Part shown: positions 50,713 through 61,311 of the stretch, one piece after another
How positions within the stretch are numbered: position 1 is the stretch's first letter
Layout: the number at the start of each line of letters is the position of its first letter
NCBI RefSeq assembly: GCF_001949145.1
Contig: NW_019091536.1
Coordinates: forward strand, 1,056,060 to 1,120,059
Reading direction: 5' to 3'
Origin: Acanthaster planci
Taxonomy: Eukaryota; Echinodermata; Asteroidea; Valvatida; Acanthasteridae
Length of the DNA: 64,000 bases
The notes under the pieces: model-generated
Seen by the model: the letters and a program-made list of their open reading frames with translations, nothing else
What the model was told of the DNA's origin: nothing
Database searches by the model: none
Translations under genes and position numbers: made by a program

Positions 50713-50745
50713 AACTGTCATCAGCAAGAACCACATTGTTCGCAG
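50713..50745 (+). CDS. 33-bp micro-exon of unrecognised plus-strand gene
   Basis: Acceptor GTGATTTTTTTCAG and donor GTATGT enclose one base, ten codons (TVISKNHIVR) and two bases. Its phase continues the exon at 50027-50191 exactly. The next exon must supply one base to finish the codon; none was found with certainty, and it may lie in the N gap at 53273-53883. Confidence 0.52.
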
Positions 50746-53272
50746 GTATGTACCTGTACATGTACTTGGGCCCATTCTTGTACTGGTATGGTGTTTTAAG
50801 GGAGTAACTATTAGAACTGAAAATATTGGTAAATGTATGCGTACCTACTGTACATGTACTGGTAGGCCTAATGCAGTACATGTACATGCATGTACTTGTA
50901 TACTGTTCTGGAATGTTATACAGTCAAACCTCGCTAATAAGAGCACTGTTAATACAAGATTCTGCTTAAAACAAGAGTATTTTGAGGTCCCAATCCTTTG
51001 TTTTTTCATTGTTTTAATTCCTGATAATACAAAGGTTCCTGTTATAACATGGTAATTTACCAAGTCCGAAGGACTTCTTATTAACTACATTTGTCTGTAC
51101 ATGTTATAAATGTTGTGATATTCATGTGCTGAAAAGTGCACTTCGCAGAGGTTCAGTATTTGTTGCACTGATGAAGTAAAATTTCATCAGGTTAAATTTT
51201 TCATTGCCAAATGTACCCCTTGAGCATTTCATTTTGAAAGAAGTAGTGTCAATTTCTGCATTTAATGCAGAGATCATTGATGGTTAGTACCAAACAATGT
51301 GGTAATGCAAGGTAAAATGTTGTCAGCAGTGCTACATGTACATGTAGGCCCCCACTTGTTAGAAACATCTAACGAACTAAACCTTTGCATTATTATGTGC
51401 AGAACTGAACTGTTGACTTTACTACATGTACTGTTTGGGTCTGGAGTAACCTGCCAACCAGTGTCCGCTAAGATGCCCTCACTTTGGATTCATTTAAGCA
51501 TTTCAGTACCTACATGTACTTGTGTGACCACTTTCAGGGTGTTTAAGTGACATGTGTCCTTTGCTGCTTGCCATAATCTTATCAATATTGATTTTATAGT
51601 ACTTTTAAGCCATTATCCTGACGGTTCCCGGTGATTCTCTTGCCATTTTAGTTTTCTTCTTTTAATGTTTTTTGGTTCCACTTAATTAAGTGGCTTTCGA
51701 GCTACAGTGGTTTATTTTCACTTTTATCAATCCTGGCCACCTCAGAGTGGGTTCTTATGGTTTGTTGTTTGATTTTTGTGTTTTTTTTTAATATACATGT
51801 TCTTGTTTGTTGTTTACTCTTGTTTGGCCAAATAAATAATAATAATAATACATGTAATATGCCTTCTTGTGATAGCAACTACTTCTGTCTTTGAGGTACT
51901 GAAATGTTTTGTCAGTTTGAATTATTAACAATGAATGGATAAATGTACCACATGTAGGGGCTCTTTTCATTTATGAGTACATGTATAACCAAAGCATGCA
52001 CCCGATGGCCACCCCAGAAAATATCTCATATTGCTATGTGGTGTGTTTTGTCCGGCTTAGACTGGACAGTAACATGGTATTTCCTGCACTGATCCATGGG
52101 TCATCTGAATTATCCAGGGGATTATGATACCTCATCCTTGTGCACTACTTGCAATAGACATAGACTGAGCTAGGCAATAGAAGTGACCTAATCATAGGTT
52201 ACTGCTCTGACCTTGATATGGCCTGCATGTGGGGAAGTGACCACAGTAGGTTGACCAGAAAATGTGGTCACTTTCCCACACGTAGGCTACCAGTAGGTGG
52301 ATCACAGCAATGACCCATGGTTAATTTCTAGACAATTGTAAGTACACTGTACATACATGTAGGTCAATCCAACCCACATTATTCTCTCAGTCAGACACTA
52401 CTACATGCAGCACACATGTAGATATTCATGTACATAAATGGTAGGATACAATAAATGGTCCATTGTGAATGAGGCAGGCACAATTCCTGGACCGGCAAGT
52501 TTGAAAGAACCACATTTTGTCTGTGGGTGATGGGGAGGAGAGAAAGCCCCCTGAAATGTTCCAAGGTTTCTATAAAGGTTTTTTGGCCAGACTTCATTGA
52601 GCTTTTCGCAGAATCTGATAACTGTGGTACATGTATGTTCTATACTCAGCGGGGAACACTTTCAAGTAATGTTTATTTCACACTGACAACATTGTTCATT
52701 CTTTTCAACCGTCCCAAAACGCTGCCTGACAGTTGTGTTTGTTTTGTGGATGTCTACTGAAAAGTTGGAAAGATCAATCACAGATGTGGCCACATTACTT
52801 GTAATAAACACCTCATCACACGATGTTCTTGTACATGTAGGCCTACATTATATTTTAAGTGTGTAGTTTTCTGTAGAGTTGAATATCATTGAAACGGGCT
52901 CAGTAAATTGTGTGTCCCTTTTGTTGAAACAGGCAGGATTCTGTGTTTGATTGATTGTACAATGTTTGCCATGTAGTTGTCAATTTGTTTGTTAACAAGC
53001 TTCCAGACCAGAATCGATTTCTTTCTGTGCTAACATCTGCCACGATAATGTCATGGTTCCTGAGCCGCCACCTGTTTGTCAAGAAAAGTAAACTCCTTAT
53101 TGTAATTCATCCTTGATTGCTTTGTTTTCCTTCATTTTCTGGTTGGTGGCCAGTCAGTTTTATTTTAGCACTGATTACTATTGTGGAAAAAGTGTGCAAA
53201 AATGTCTGATTTGATACCAGAATCTTGAGTGTTTTGGCACAAATACATGTACATGTACTATAGATGTCATTT

Positions 53273-53883
53273 NNNNNNNNNNNNNNNNNNNNNNNNNNNN
53301 NNNNNNNNNNNNNNNNNNNNNNNNNNNNNNNNNNNNNNNNNNNNNNNNNNNNNNNNNNNNNNNNNNNNNNNNNNNNNNNNNNNNNNNNNNNNNNNNNNNN
53401 NNNNNNNNNNNNNNNNNNNNNNNNNNNNNNNNNNNNNNNNNNNNNNNNNNNNNNNNNNNNNNNNNNNNNNNNNNNNNNNNNNNNNNNNNNNNNNNNNNNN
53501 NNNNNNNNNNNNNNNNNNNNNNNNNNNNNNNNNNNNNNNNNNNNNNNNNNNNNNNNNNNNNNNNNNNNNNNNNNNNNNNNNNNNNNNNNNNNNNNNNNNN
53601 NNNNNNNNNNNNNNNNNNNNNNNNNNNNNNNNNNNNNNNNNNNNNNNNNNNNNNNNNNNNNNNNNNNNNNNNNNNNNNNNNNNNNNNNNNNNNNNNNNNN
53701 NNNNNNNNNNNNNNNNNNNNNNNNNNNNNNNNNNNNNNNNNNNNNNNNNNNNNNNNNNNNNNNNNNNNNNNNNNNNNNNNNNNNNNNNNNNNNNNNNNNN
53801 NNNNNNNNNNNNNNNNNNNNNNNNNNNNNNNNNNNNNNNNNNNNNNNNNNNNNNNNNNNNNNNNNNNNNNNNNNNNNNNNNNN
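53273..53883. other. assembly gap (611 N)
   Basis: Run of N. It could hide the exon needed to connect the exon ending at 50745 to the exon at 57562. Confidence 0.99.
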
Positions 53884-54119
53884 CCTCTTTCTTTTTCTTC
53901 TTGAAAAAATGAGGTGAACATACATTTTGTACATGTGCTGGCTTCATAGTTCAGAGGACTGCAGTGCACACTTGTTGAAACATACACTTGGATGTTGTGA
54001 GGGCCAAAGATGTTGTTGGGACAAAATTTTGTCCCGACAAATTGGTCTCAAATTTGCAGTTGTCCCATCAACATGATAATGGCCTGGGCATGTTCATGGT
54101 GTAGCCTTATTATACGTAC

Positions 54120-54665
54120 ATGCTGTTGTACCCCATGTACTGGCAACTTAAACCAACCTGTGGGGAAATTCAAACTGCAAGTCTAGGAATTTCTAAAACC
54201 GGTGAAAGATGCAGCCTGTTTCCATCCTGGTTTTGTGCAAAGTGCCTGTACGTATCAGAAAGTCTAGCCTACAGATATGGTATTCAATTCAGTTTGTTGA
54301 TCATGCCACAAGATTTGTGGGGAGCAAGCCACAACTCACTTGTCAGTCTGGTGGGTGCTGGTTGCGTTATAAACTTCCCGTCTGTGACTCCACCTATGGA
54401 TTGGAAACTACCCCAGCGATTCTGGTCACAATGCCCCGTTCTGACCACTGTTGAAACTACATTGTACCACAGTGGTGCTGCCACCTTCATCACCAATATC
54501 CTGCTCATACTATTGGCGGGTGACCTTTCCTACTCTGCATCCTGGTCTATTGTTTGGTCAGCGCGTTCGGTTTGGGAGGAAGGAGAGGACTGGCACCTCT
54601 GGGCAAGGCATCTGACTAATGCCTTAAATGTAAATGCAGCTCTGCTTACCCTCATCAGCATTTAA
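54120..54665 (+). other. 181-codon open frame, possible remnant of a LINE 5' region
   Basis: Longest N-free open frame in the right half, starting MLLYPMYWQLKPTCGE. No conserved domain recognised. Near residue 130 it reads ITNILLILLAGDLSYS, which resembles the hydrophobic lead and GD of 2A-like peptides at the start of some echinoderm and amphioxus LINE ORFs, but the NPGP end is absent in this frame. Protein coding is doubtful. Confidence 0.2.
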
Positions 54666-55237
54666 TTTATTGGTCAGAACTCGGAACCAAAATACCAGTA
54701 CCCTAGACATGCTTTAATGAAATGTACATGTAGGTCTACATGCATCAAGAAAGGTTTGAAACAAATCCTGCTTTTTTGCACATCTTATCAATAAAATTAG
54801 CATCAGCATTATGCATACATGAACATAGGAGTTACGTGTACATGCGGATATTTTGAAAGTGTCCACAAATCGATTTTGAGCCCACAAAAGATCATCTGTG
54901 AATCAGTTGTATTTATTGATCCATTTCTCAATTATTGACTGATTAAGAGATTTGTGCACAAATTTTGAAAGGAAACTCCACAAGAGGTAGCAGAATGTGT
55001 TTTTTTTTTCAGTAATGACGACGGTGGCACGATTTATTTCATGGAGCATTGAGTACAATCCTTTAGATTTATTCACTGGTGGGATTAAATCTCATCAGTC
55101 TAGTGTTACATGTACATGTAATTGCATTCATCATGTTACCAGGAAAATGAGGAATTTCCTGGATCATAAGAATGTGCAAGCTCCCTGCACAATTATCCTA
55201 GAGTCCCTGCTGATATTTGTTTTCTCTTTTGTTTCAG

Positions 55238-55303
55238 CAAAGCTTTCGCTCTCCATACGATATGCTTGTATTCAAATTTAGAGAGAAGGAAATCTGGTCC
55301 TAA
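55238..55303 (+). CDS. possible terminal exon (phase 0), uncertain
   Basis: A strong acceptor (TTTTCTCTTTTGTTTCAG) opens 21 codons, QSFRSPYDMLVFKFREKEIW then S and TAA, followed 12 nt later by AATAAA at 55316-55321. It looks like an alternative last exon, but it needs phase 0 while the exon ending at 50745 leaves phase 2. Another frame is also open here, so frame is unsure. Confidence 0.28.
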   Translation, partial: QSFRSPYDMLVFKFREKEIWS

Positions 55304-55315
55304 TTTGAAACTTGT

Positions 55316-55321
55316 AATAAA
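55316..55321 (+). terminator. candidate poly(A) signal after the possible terminal exon
   Basis: AATAAA just downstream of the TAA at 55301-55303. It supports, but does not prove, a transcript end here. Confidence 0.25.
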
Positions 55322-56000
55322 TGCAAGCGGATACATGTGGCATATACTTTTAGTCCGAATGCTTTTTGACTCTGGTGTAATTTTCAATTTCAATCAATTT
55401 TCCTTACGGGTACACGGACAGTAGTTAGGGTGTGTTTATACCGAAGCTTTTTATCAAAAGGTTTTTCAAATTTTAAATTTCATTCTAATATCCATTTTTT
55501 AAATTTTATATTTGGTGTTTTTTTTTGTCTACCTTATATGTTCATTTATTTTCCATGATTTAATTTTGATTTTATTCTATTTTGAATTCTGTACCACACT
55601 GTTAATTGGGCTCCAGGGCCCTGAGTGTGTTTATGAACAACATGCATACTGTACTCCTAATCTAAGGAGACACGGTTACTGCGGTTGCTTCACAGTCGTG
55701 TTGTTTTAAACTGTAAGCCTGCATCTGCGCATACATTAATGACTAGTCAAACACCCTACTGGTCGAAGAAGCCGAAAATGTACATGTATGCATGGTGTAC
55801 CACCTGCCCACGTGTGTGGTGCCACTGCACTAATCATGGTAGGAGTAGTGATTTAAAATTCTGGTCTCCAAAGTAGTCTTTAGTTAACCAACAGAGAAGA
55901 CGGTACATGAATTATGATGTTTTACTAGCACTACTACATGCATGTACCAACAAATTGGAATGGAACAGGGAGCCACAGCCCACAGCAAAAAACAGACCAC

Positions 56001-56027
56001 AAAAAAAAAAAAAAAAAAAAAAAAAAA
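56001..56027 (+). repeat. poly(A) run of 27
   Basis: Uninterrupted A tract; could be the tail of a retroposed sequence lying to its left, but no source element was recognised. Confidence 0.85.
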
Positions 56028-57561
56028 CCAACGTAGCATTGCAATGTGTATTCATGCGTATTCAAACTCTACTTTTCAAAATTTGTACTGGTACACATGT
56101 ACCTTTTTTTTTGGACAGACGTTTATTTAATCTTGTTCATACCATAGTTACAGAATAGAAGATGAATTTAGCTTTACAATAGTTTGCCTTAGAATGTACA
56201 ATGTCAAGCAGAAAGATAAAGCACATGTTAAAGAACAACATGTAGGTAAAGGGTGAAGCATAGATTTGCTTTTGTACCCTAACCTATTGACAGACATACG
56301 TATTATAACAACTTGGAGTACATGTAGAGGATTTTATAAACATGAAGACAAAAATATCTGGCTTTTGTGTACAGTTGCACAGCAGAGGACTGTACACGTA
56401 CGTACATGTATCCAGATGTCTGATCGACTTTTATTGCATTTGTGCATACTGGGGATTGGATTTCTCAGAACTTGTCTGGGATTCAGGATTTTCGACTCCA
56501 CAGCTCTGAATTGTTGGAGGACTGACCCTAGTTAGTCAGGATTATTATCGAATTGGGAGAGAGCTCTGTTGGGTGTTCAAAACCCTGAAAGGTACAATAT
56601 GTCATTGTTGGCATTGTTGCCGCCACTCTGTTGGATGTTTCTTTATAATCCCCTACATGTACATGCCCCTGGCAGAGTTCTTTAATTTCCCAATCACTTT
56701 TCTGAAGGACAAATTTCCCTTGTCTGGTCCGTTTCCATCTGTGCAATGTCCAGCTTGTCCCAGTGTTTTTGAGCAATTTGTCATTATCCAAATGTTTGTT
56801 TGGAGTTGCGCACTTTGCCTGCATTTAAAAAAAGGTTACGGCTTGCATGCTTGCTGTGCATTCGCACATGTACTGGGGTAAATTCTCTCTGTTTAGCCCC
56901 AAATTTGCCATGTCTTAAGCACGTGAAGGTAGTTTTTGTCGAATTTTTCAATAACTGGTTTGGATGCTGTACTGTACAGTGAATATGGATGTGTTCATTG
57001 TGCACAACCTTTGCCGTTCATGCCATTGATTTACAGTCTCAGTCTCTGCCCACTTGAAGGGAAACTGATGGGGAAATACCTGACACTTTACCATAATTCA
57101 TCTTTACAGTCGCTGTATAGTCAAACAATATCTCACACAGCGTAAGCACAATGACAGAATGACCTATCATCGAAGCGGAGAGACTCGGGTCCGCATTAAT
57201 GGAGCTTTTGTTCTGCATTCATCTGCCTACCATGAGCAGTGAGCAGCTGACCTTATGGAAATTGATATTTCATCATGGGAAACAGTTGTCCAAGGTTCAT
57301 TGAGGATTCGGACCAACAGTGCCCATCACATATAAAGTGCATTGTATCTTTACATGTCGCTCAGGCTGTTTAGGTTAGGTGCGTTTCCATCTCTCGAGTC
57401 AGTAATCAGTAGATATCACAGTTCCACCTCCTACACACACAGTACAGACATAAGTGCATCTGACATTGAAGGCTGTTGTACATGTGTGGTTATGTACTTT
57501 AAAGCAGTGTTTCAATATTACATGTAAGGAAGGGGCACATGTACATGTACATGCATGTAAG

Positions 57562-57659
57562 ATGGACGGCAGTGAATTACTGCATGAACATGTTCACTCT
57601 TCAAAGACGGTTGAGCAGAAAGAGTCGTCATCAGGCAATGTTCATGAGTCCAGGCACAA
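57562..57659 (+). CDS. candidate coding exon or alternative first exon, His/Ser/Glu-rich
   Basis: Encodes MDGSELLHEHVHSSKTVEQK then ESSSGNVHESRH, ending with a consensus GTAAGTAT donor in phase 2. The frame stays open upstream to 57454, so the ATG at 57562 may be a start codon or an internal Met after an unseen acceptor; the flank is repeat-derived, which favours a start near here. Its phase fits both 55-bp exons that follow (59350 and 61257). Function unknown. Confidence 0.5.
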
Positions 57660-59349
57660 GTAAGTATAAAGCTTTCATCTGCATTCCACAGCCTGCCTGG
57701 CCCCCAGCTCACACTGTAGCATAGAGGCTAGCATTCTCAGTTGGGGGCCACACTCATCTTGTTTTTGTTTCTTGCTAGGGGTAGTACAGTGATAGCATTA
57801 AGGTTATTTGCACCCTTGCATGCCGACCATAACTCAGTAGCTGTGTATACATATGCAATGTTCATTCTATGCCTTCAACTCAATCACCGGGGGACCTGGG
57901 CTCACACCTTGAGCACCAGTACCATGTATGTCTGACAACCTGATGACCAGACATGTGAAAGTGGAAGAGTTCTGGCCAAGTCGTCACCATGGTGTTGTCT
58001 TCGCTGTGTCCTTTCTTATGGTTGAAGTGACCAAGCTTGTTGACGGGAATGTTTTAGGAATTTTGGAGGCTTGATGTACATGCAGTGTACCGGCACTTGG
58101 AGCTTTTCCATCCACTGGCTCTGTACTGTTGCATGGTGCTAATGTTGATGGCAAGTCAGTGGTTGATTGTGACCACAGAGTGATTTTTGGTCACAGTAGA
58201 GGATCCTGGAGCCTTGTGTCCTCTGTCAGGACTGTCCGGCCAGGATGCACTCCTAGTCCTAGGCTAAAGTGCTCTCTTTGATGGTTTAGCTGTAGCACAA
58301 TAGAAAGCAATGAAACAAGATTGGATGAGAAAGATTTGACAGACAGTGCCAGGGTGCCAGCCACCAGGTACGATACATGCATAGCCAGCATTTTTGCTAC
58401 ATTTGATGTTGATTAATTGCCTGGACGGTGGACTGTTTGCAAGATGAGGAGAAAGGAAACAATGTACACGTATGAGCTTTGACATGCCAAACCATAACAA
58501 GCAGTAGTGGATGGGAATGACAATAAGAACTGAGGCAACTTCCTTTACTTTTGCCCCATAAATCCACCGTCACCCCATTACTCGTAGCATTTTATTCCCC
58601 TCTCCAGCTTTATTTTTATTTTCTTTCATGGGTTGCAGAATCAGTATAATATCACTCCCCAAGTGACTGGCAAATGTGGAAGGTTTAATGTACCTATAGT
58701 ACATGGAGGAATAAAACTTGCCTAGCTGTGCATAGTTGATAAATGTACGCACATGTACGGGAGGACATGTACAGTACCGGTACATACATGTCAACATGCA
58801 CACCAACACCAAGTATGGTTTGAACAAATAAAATTCGCATTTACTAACAAGTGAAATGGACTGAAAGGATAAGAACAGATGTTATGCAAATCCTGAATTC
58901 AGCAGCTAGTGTATATATTCATTATTATAGTACTCATAAAATGTTTTCGTAACTGTCAGGTGAGCTGTCAAGGTTCCAAGGTATGCATACCAGTGTACCT
59001 GCACATATGGTCTTATAGATAAACTCTTATGAGGTAGAGATATGTCACAAGATACCAGCACATACCGCTTCGAACGACCTTTCACTGGTATACAGATCAG
59101 GATGGTTTTATGGTTACCGTATTGCATTCATATATTCAGATTGGTTGTTAGTGCTTAGTTGTCATGTAGAAATGGCATAAAAAGCGGAAGTGAAATTTAG
59201 TTTGAACCCCTTTTATTGTGCTGGTTTTGTTTTATTGGTTCAGTGAGTTGTTTGCTTTTTTGTAACTGGCGTAAAAGAAAGGTGTTTGTGAGTCATCCAG
59301 TTCCTTTTTGGTTCATGGTGTGAACACTGCTTCATAGACTGTCCTGCAG

Positions 59350-59404
59350 ATATCAGTGGATGACGAGGATCAGCGGGGTGGCTGACAATGTCAGTCATGA
59401 GCAG
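59350..59404 (+). CDS. candidate 55-bp exon, possibly alternative to 61257-61311
   Basis: Between acceptor CCTGCAG and donor GTGAGG lies one base plus 18 codons: YQWMTRISGVADNVSHEQ. Joined to the exon ending at 57659 it restores a Lys codon and keeps the frame. It cannot join directly to 61257-61311 in frame, since both need one base at their start. Confidence 0.48.
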
Positions 59405-60488
59405 GTGAGGAACGGCATAATCTGCTTCTTGTCACAGCTTACAGTGTTAGTTTTTAACAGGTCTGTTCTAGTCATAACTGGGTCCAGCTAGCTGTATAGC
59501 GCTGCTTAACAGTTGGCTGAAAGTTGGGTGTACTGTAGCAGAAAATCATGCTACACTGCTCAAGCACTGTATCCTGGCATGGAAGTGTTGGTGGCTTCCT
59601 GAGCATGGGGATTTCCTTTTTTACATTTCTGGTTTCATTCAGCCTGTTCTCAAACCGTTCCATGAAACATGTGGCACCAAGGCAGTACATTACGTGTATC
59701 TTATCATACAGAATCGGCTGCCAGCAGTGCTATGCAATTAGGCATTGATGGTACATGCACATATACAAGGTATTTCGCAGGCACCATTGCAGGGGTAGGC
59801 TGTGTGTGGATGCTGTCGGCGAACCGTGCCCCCTTGATGGGCTCTGTGTTTTTAAAGTACGCCCTGTTCCTTGGCAACGACATCCCCGGGAGCCCTTATC
59901 ACACAGTGTATGTGCTTGCGGTTTACCAGTGCACCCATGGCATAGAGTGTGCCAGGCTGATGGATCAACCCCATCTCGGCATGGTTGTTAGGGGCCTGAT
60001 GGCAATGGCATCCTTGTGTTGATCTTTGAGTGAGGAGGGCACAGAGACCATACATCCCAAGGTTCGAGCTGGAAGCATTTTAACAAGAGCCAAAGTTGTA
60101 GCTAAATACGCATTTTTGCAGCCTCTTACTTTTTGCAATGCTAAATACCAGCACCATATGTTTTTCATGTCATTTGTTCAAGGTTATAAGTTTATATTTG
60201 GTACTGGCAAATATTCGCCATACTGTATGGCTGCAGTGGTGGCTGAAACAACTTACTGGCACCACATGTGTACATTGTATGTTTTCTCATTTCCTGTTCT
60301 TTGAAACCATAGCGTCTTGGCTGTAAGGACACATCAAGGTATTGAAGTGATCTAAATCAATTCTGTACATGTACAGAATGTAGGTCGTCTTCATTTGTCA
60401 ACAAATCTTTCTACTCAACTTGTTCATCCAAGGAATTGCAATGCCTGTAAACAGTGAAGCATTGCTAACGCTATCCAATGGCAGTGGA

Positions 60489-60562
60489 AGGATTTGAAAG
60501 TGGGTCCCCAGTCATGAGACAAACAGGCATCAGCCATTTATAGGCCGATCCATTAAGCCCCA
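60489..60562 (+). repeat. dispersed repeat fragment, copy 2
   Basis: Contains CAGCCATTTATAGGCCGATC followed by CATTAAGCCCC, matching 33910-33980 with scattered substitutions. A run of about ten G follows at 60576. Confidence 0.45.
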
Positions 60563-61256
60563 CTAAGGAGAATTGGGGGGGGGGACAGTGCTAGTGATGC
60601 TGCCATATATATATGATGTACATTTTGTTCGTAGTCCTGATGGTTGTTCAGTACAGTGTACGTTAGAATCCATTTAGTGGTTTTTATTGAACTGGACTTC
60701 ACTAAAAACAAAGTATGAGAGGACTTTATTTGAAACAAAATGTGGTTGCACTCTAATGATCAGGATTGACTTTATCATGTTTCATTAAAATTGAAAGTAG
60801 TTGATTTTGTTCAGGAATACATTTGCATTTTGTTTCCTCCTGTGATTACTTACAATAACAACATAGAAGACATTTTGAACACAAATTTAAATTTTAATTA
60901 TTAATGAGGATACTGTTATTATAAGTCAAAAACCTGTGATTATGTTAGGATGTTAAATGTGCGTACATTGTACGTGAGCATACATGAATTATCTATGAAA
61001 TTATTTGCATGTGTACTTAAACTGGTTTTAATCAATTTGGAGTACATGTACTTTTCCGGTTGAAAACTTAATTGACATTTCCGAGTAATCAAATCTCTCC
61101 AATTGAAGGCATCTTGCTACTGGAAATTTGCTTGCCTTTAAATTACAAAACAGAACTTAATTTGAATTTTTCTCTTTCATTTGTTCCTCCTCCTCTTCCC
61201 TCATCCACTTTTCTTTTTCCTGCCACTTTCTTCACGGTTTCGCTGTGTCCATCCAG

Positions 61257-61311
61257 GTCCAAATCATTTGGCATTTCCAAGGCTTTTACTGATGCGTTAG
61301 CTAAACTTGAG
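61257..61311 (+). CDS. candidate 55-bp exon, possibly alternative to 59350-59404
   Basis: Very pyrimidine-rich acceptor (about 61183-61256) and consensus GTAAGT donor. It encodes SKSFGISKAFTDALAKLE, an amphipathic, helix-like segment; the other two frames contain stops. It accepts splicing from the exon ending at 57659, giving a Lys codon, exactly as 59350-59404 does. The gene family was not recognised. Confidence 0.6.

Larger units (their letters stand above)
50746..57561. other. non-coding stretch with assembly gap and two doubtful ORF/exon signals
   Basis: Mostly intronic or intergenic, repeat-rich. It holds the 611-base gap, an unexplained 181-codon frame at 54120-54665, a possible terminal exon at 55238-55303 and a 27-base A run at 56001-56027. 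Confidence 0.45.

Noticed and set aside
53107-53987. Frames of 217-275 codons across the second large gap
   Set aside because: Almost wholly N; the flanks show no coding signal.
59669-60022. 117-codon plus-strand frame, with overlapping open frames on both strands
   Set aside because: No splice sites, no recognised domain, and several frames are open at once because the stretch is G/C-richer than its surroundings; possibly a decayed element, but not supportable as a gene.
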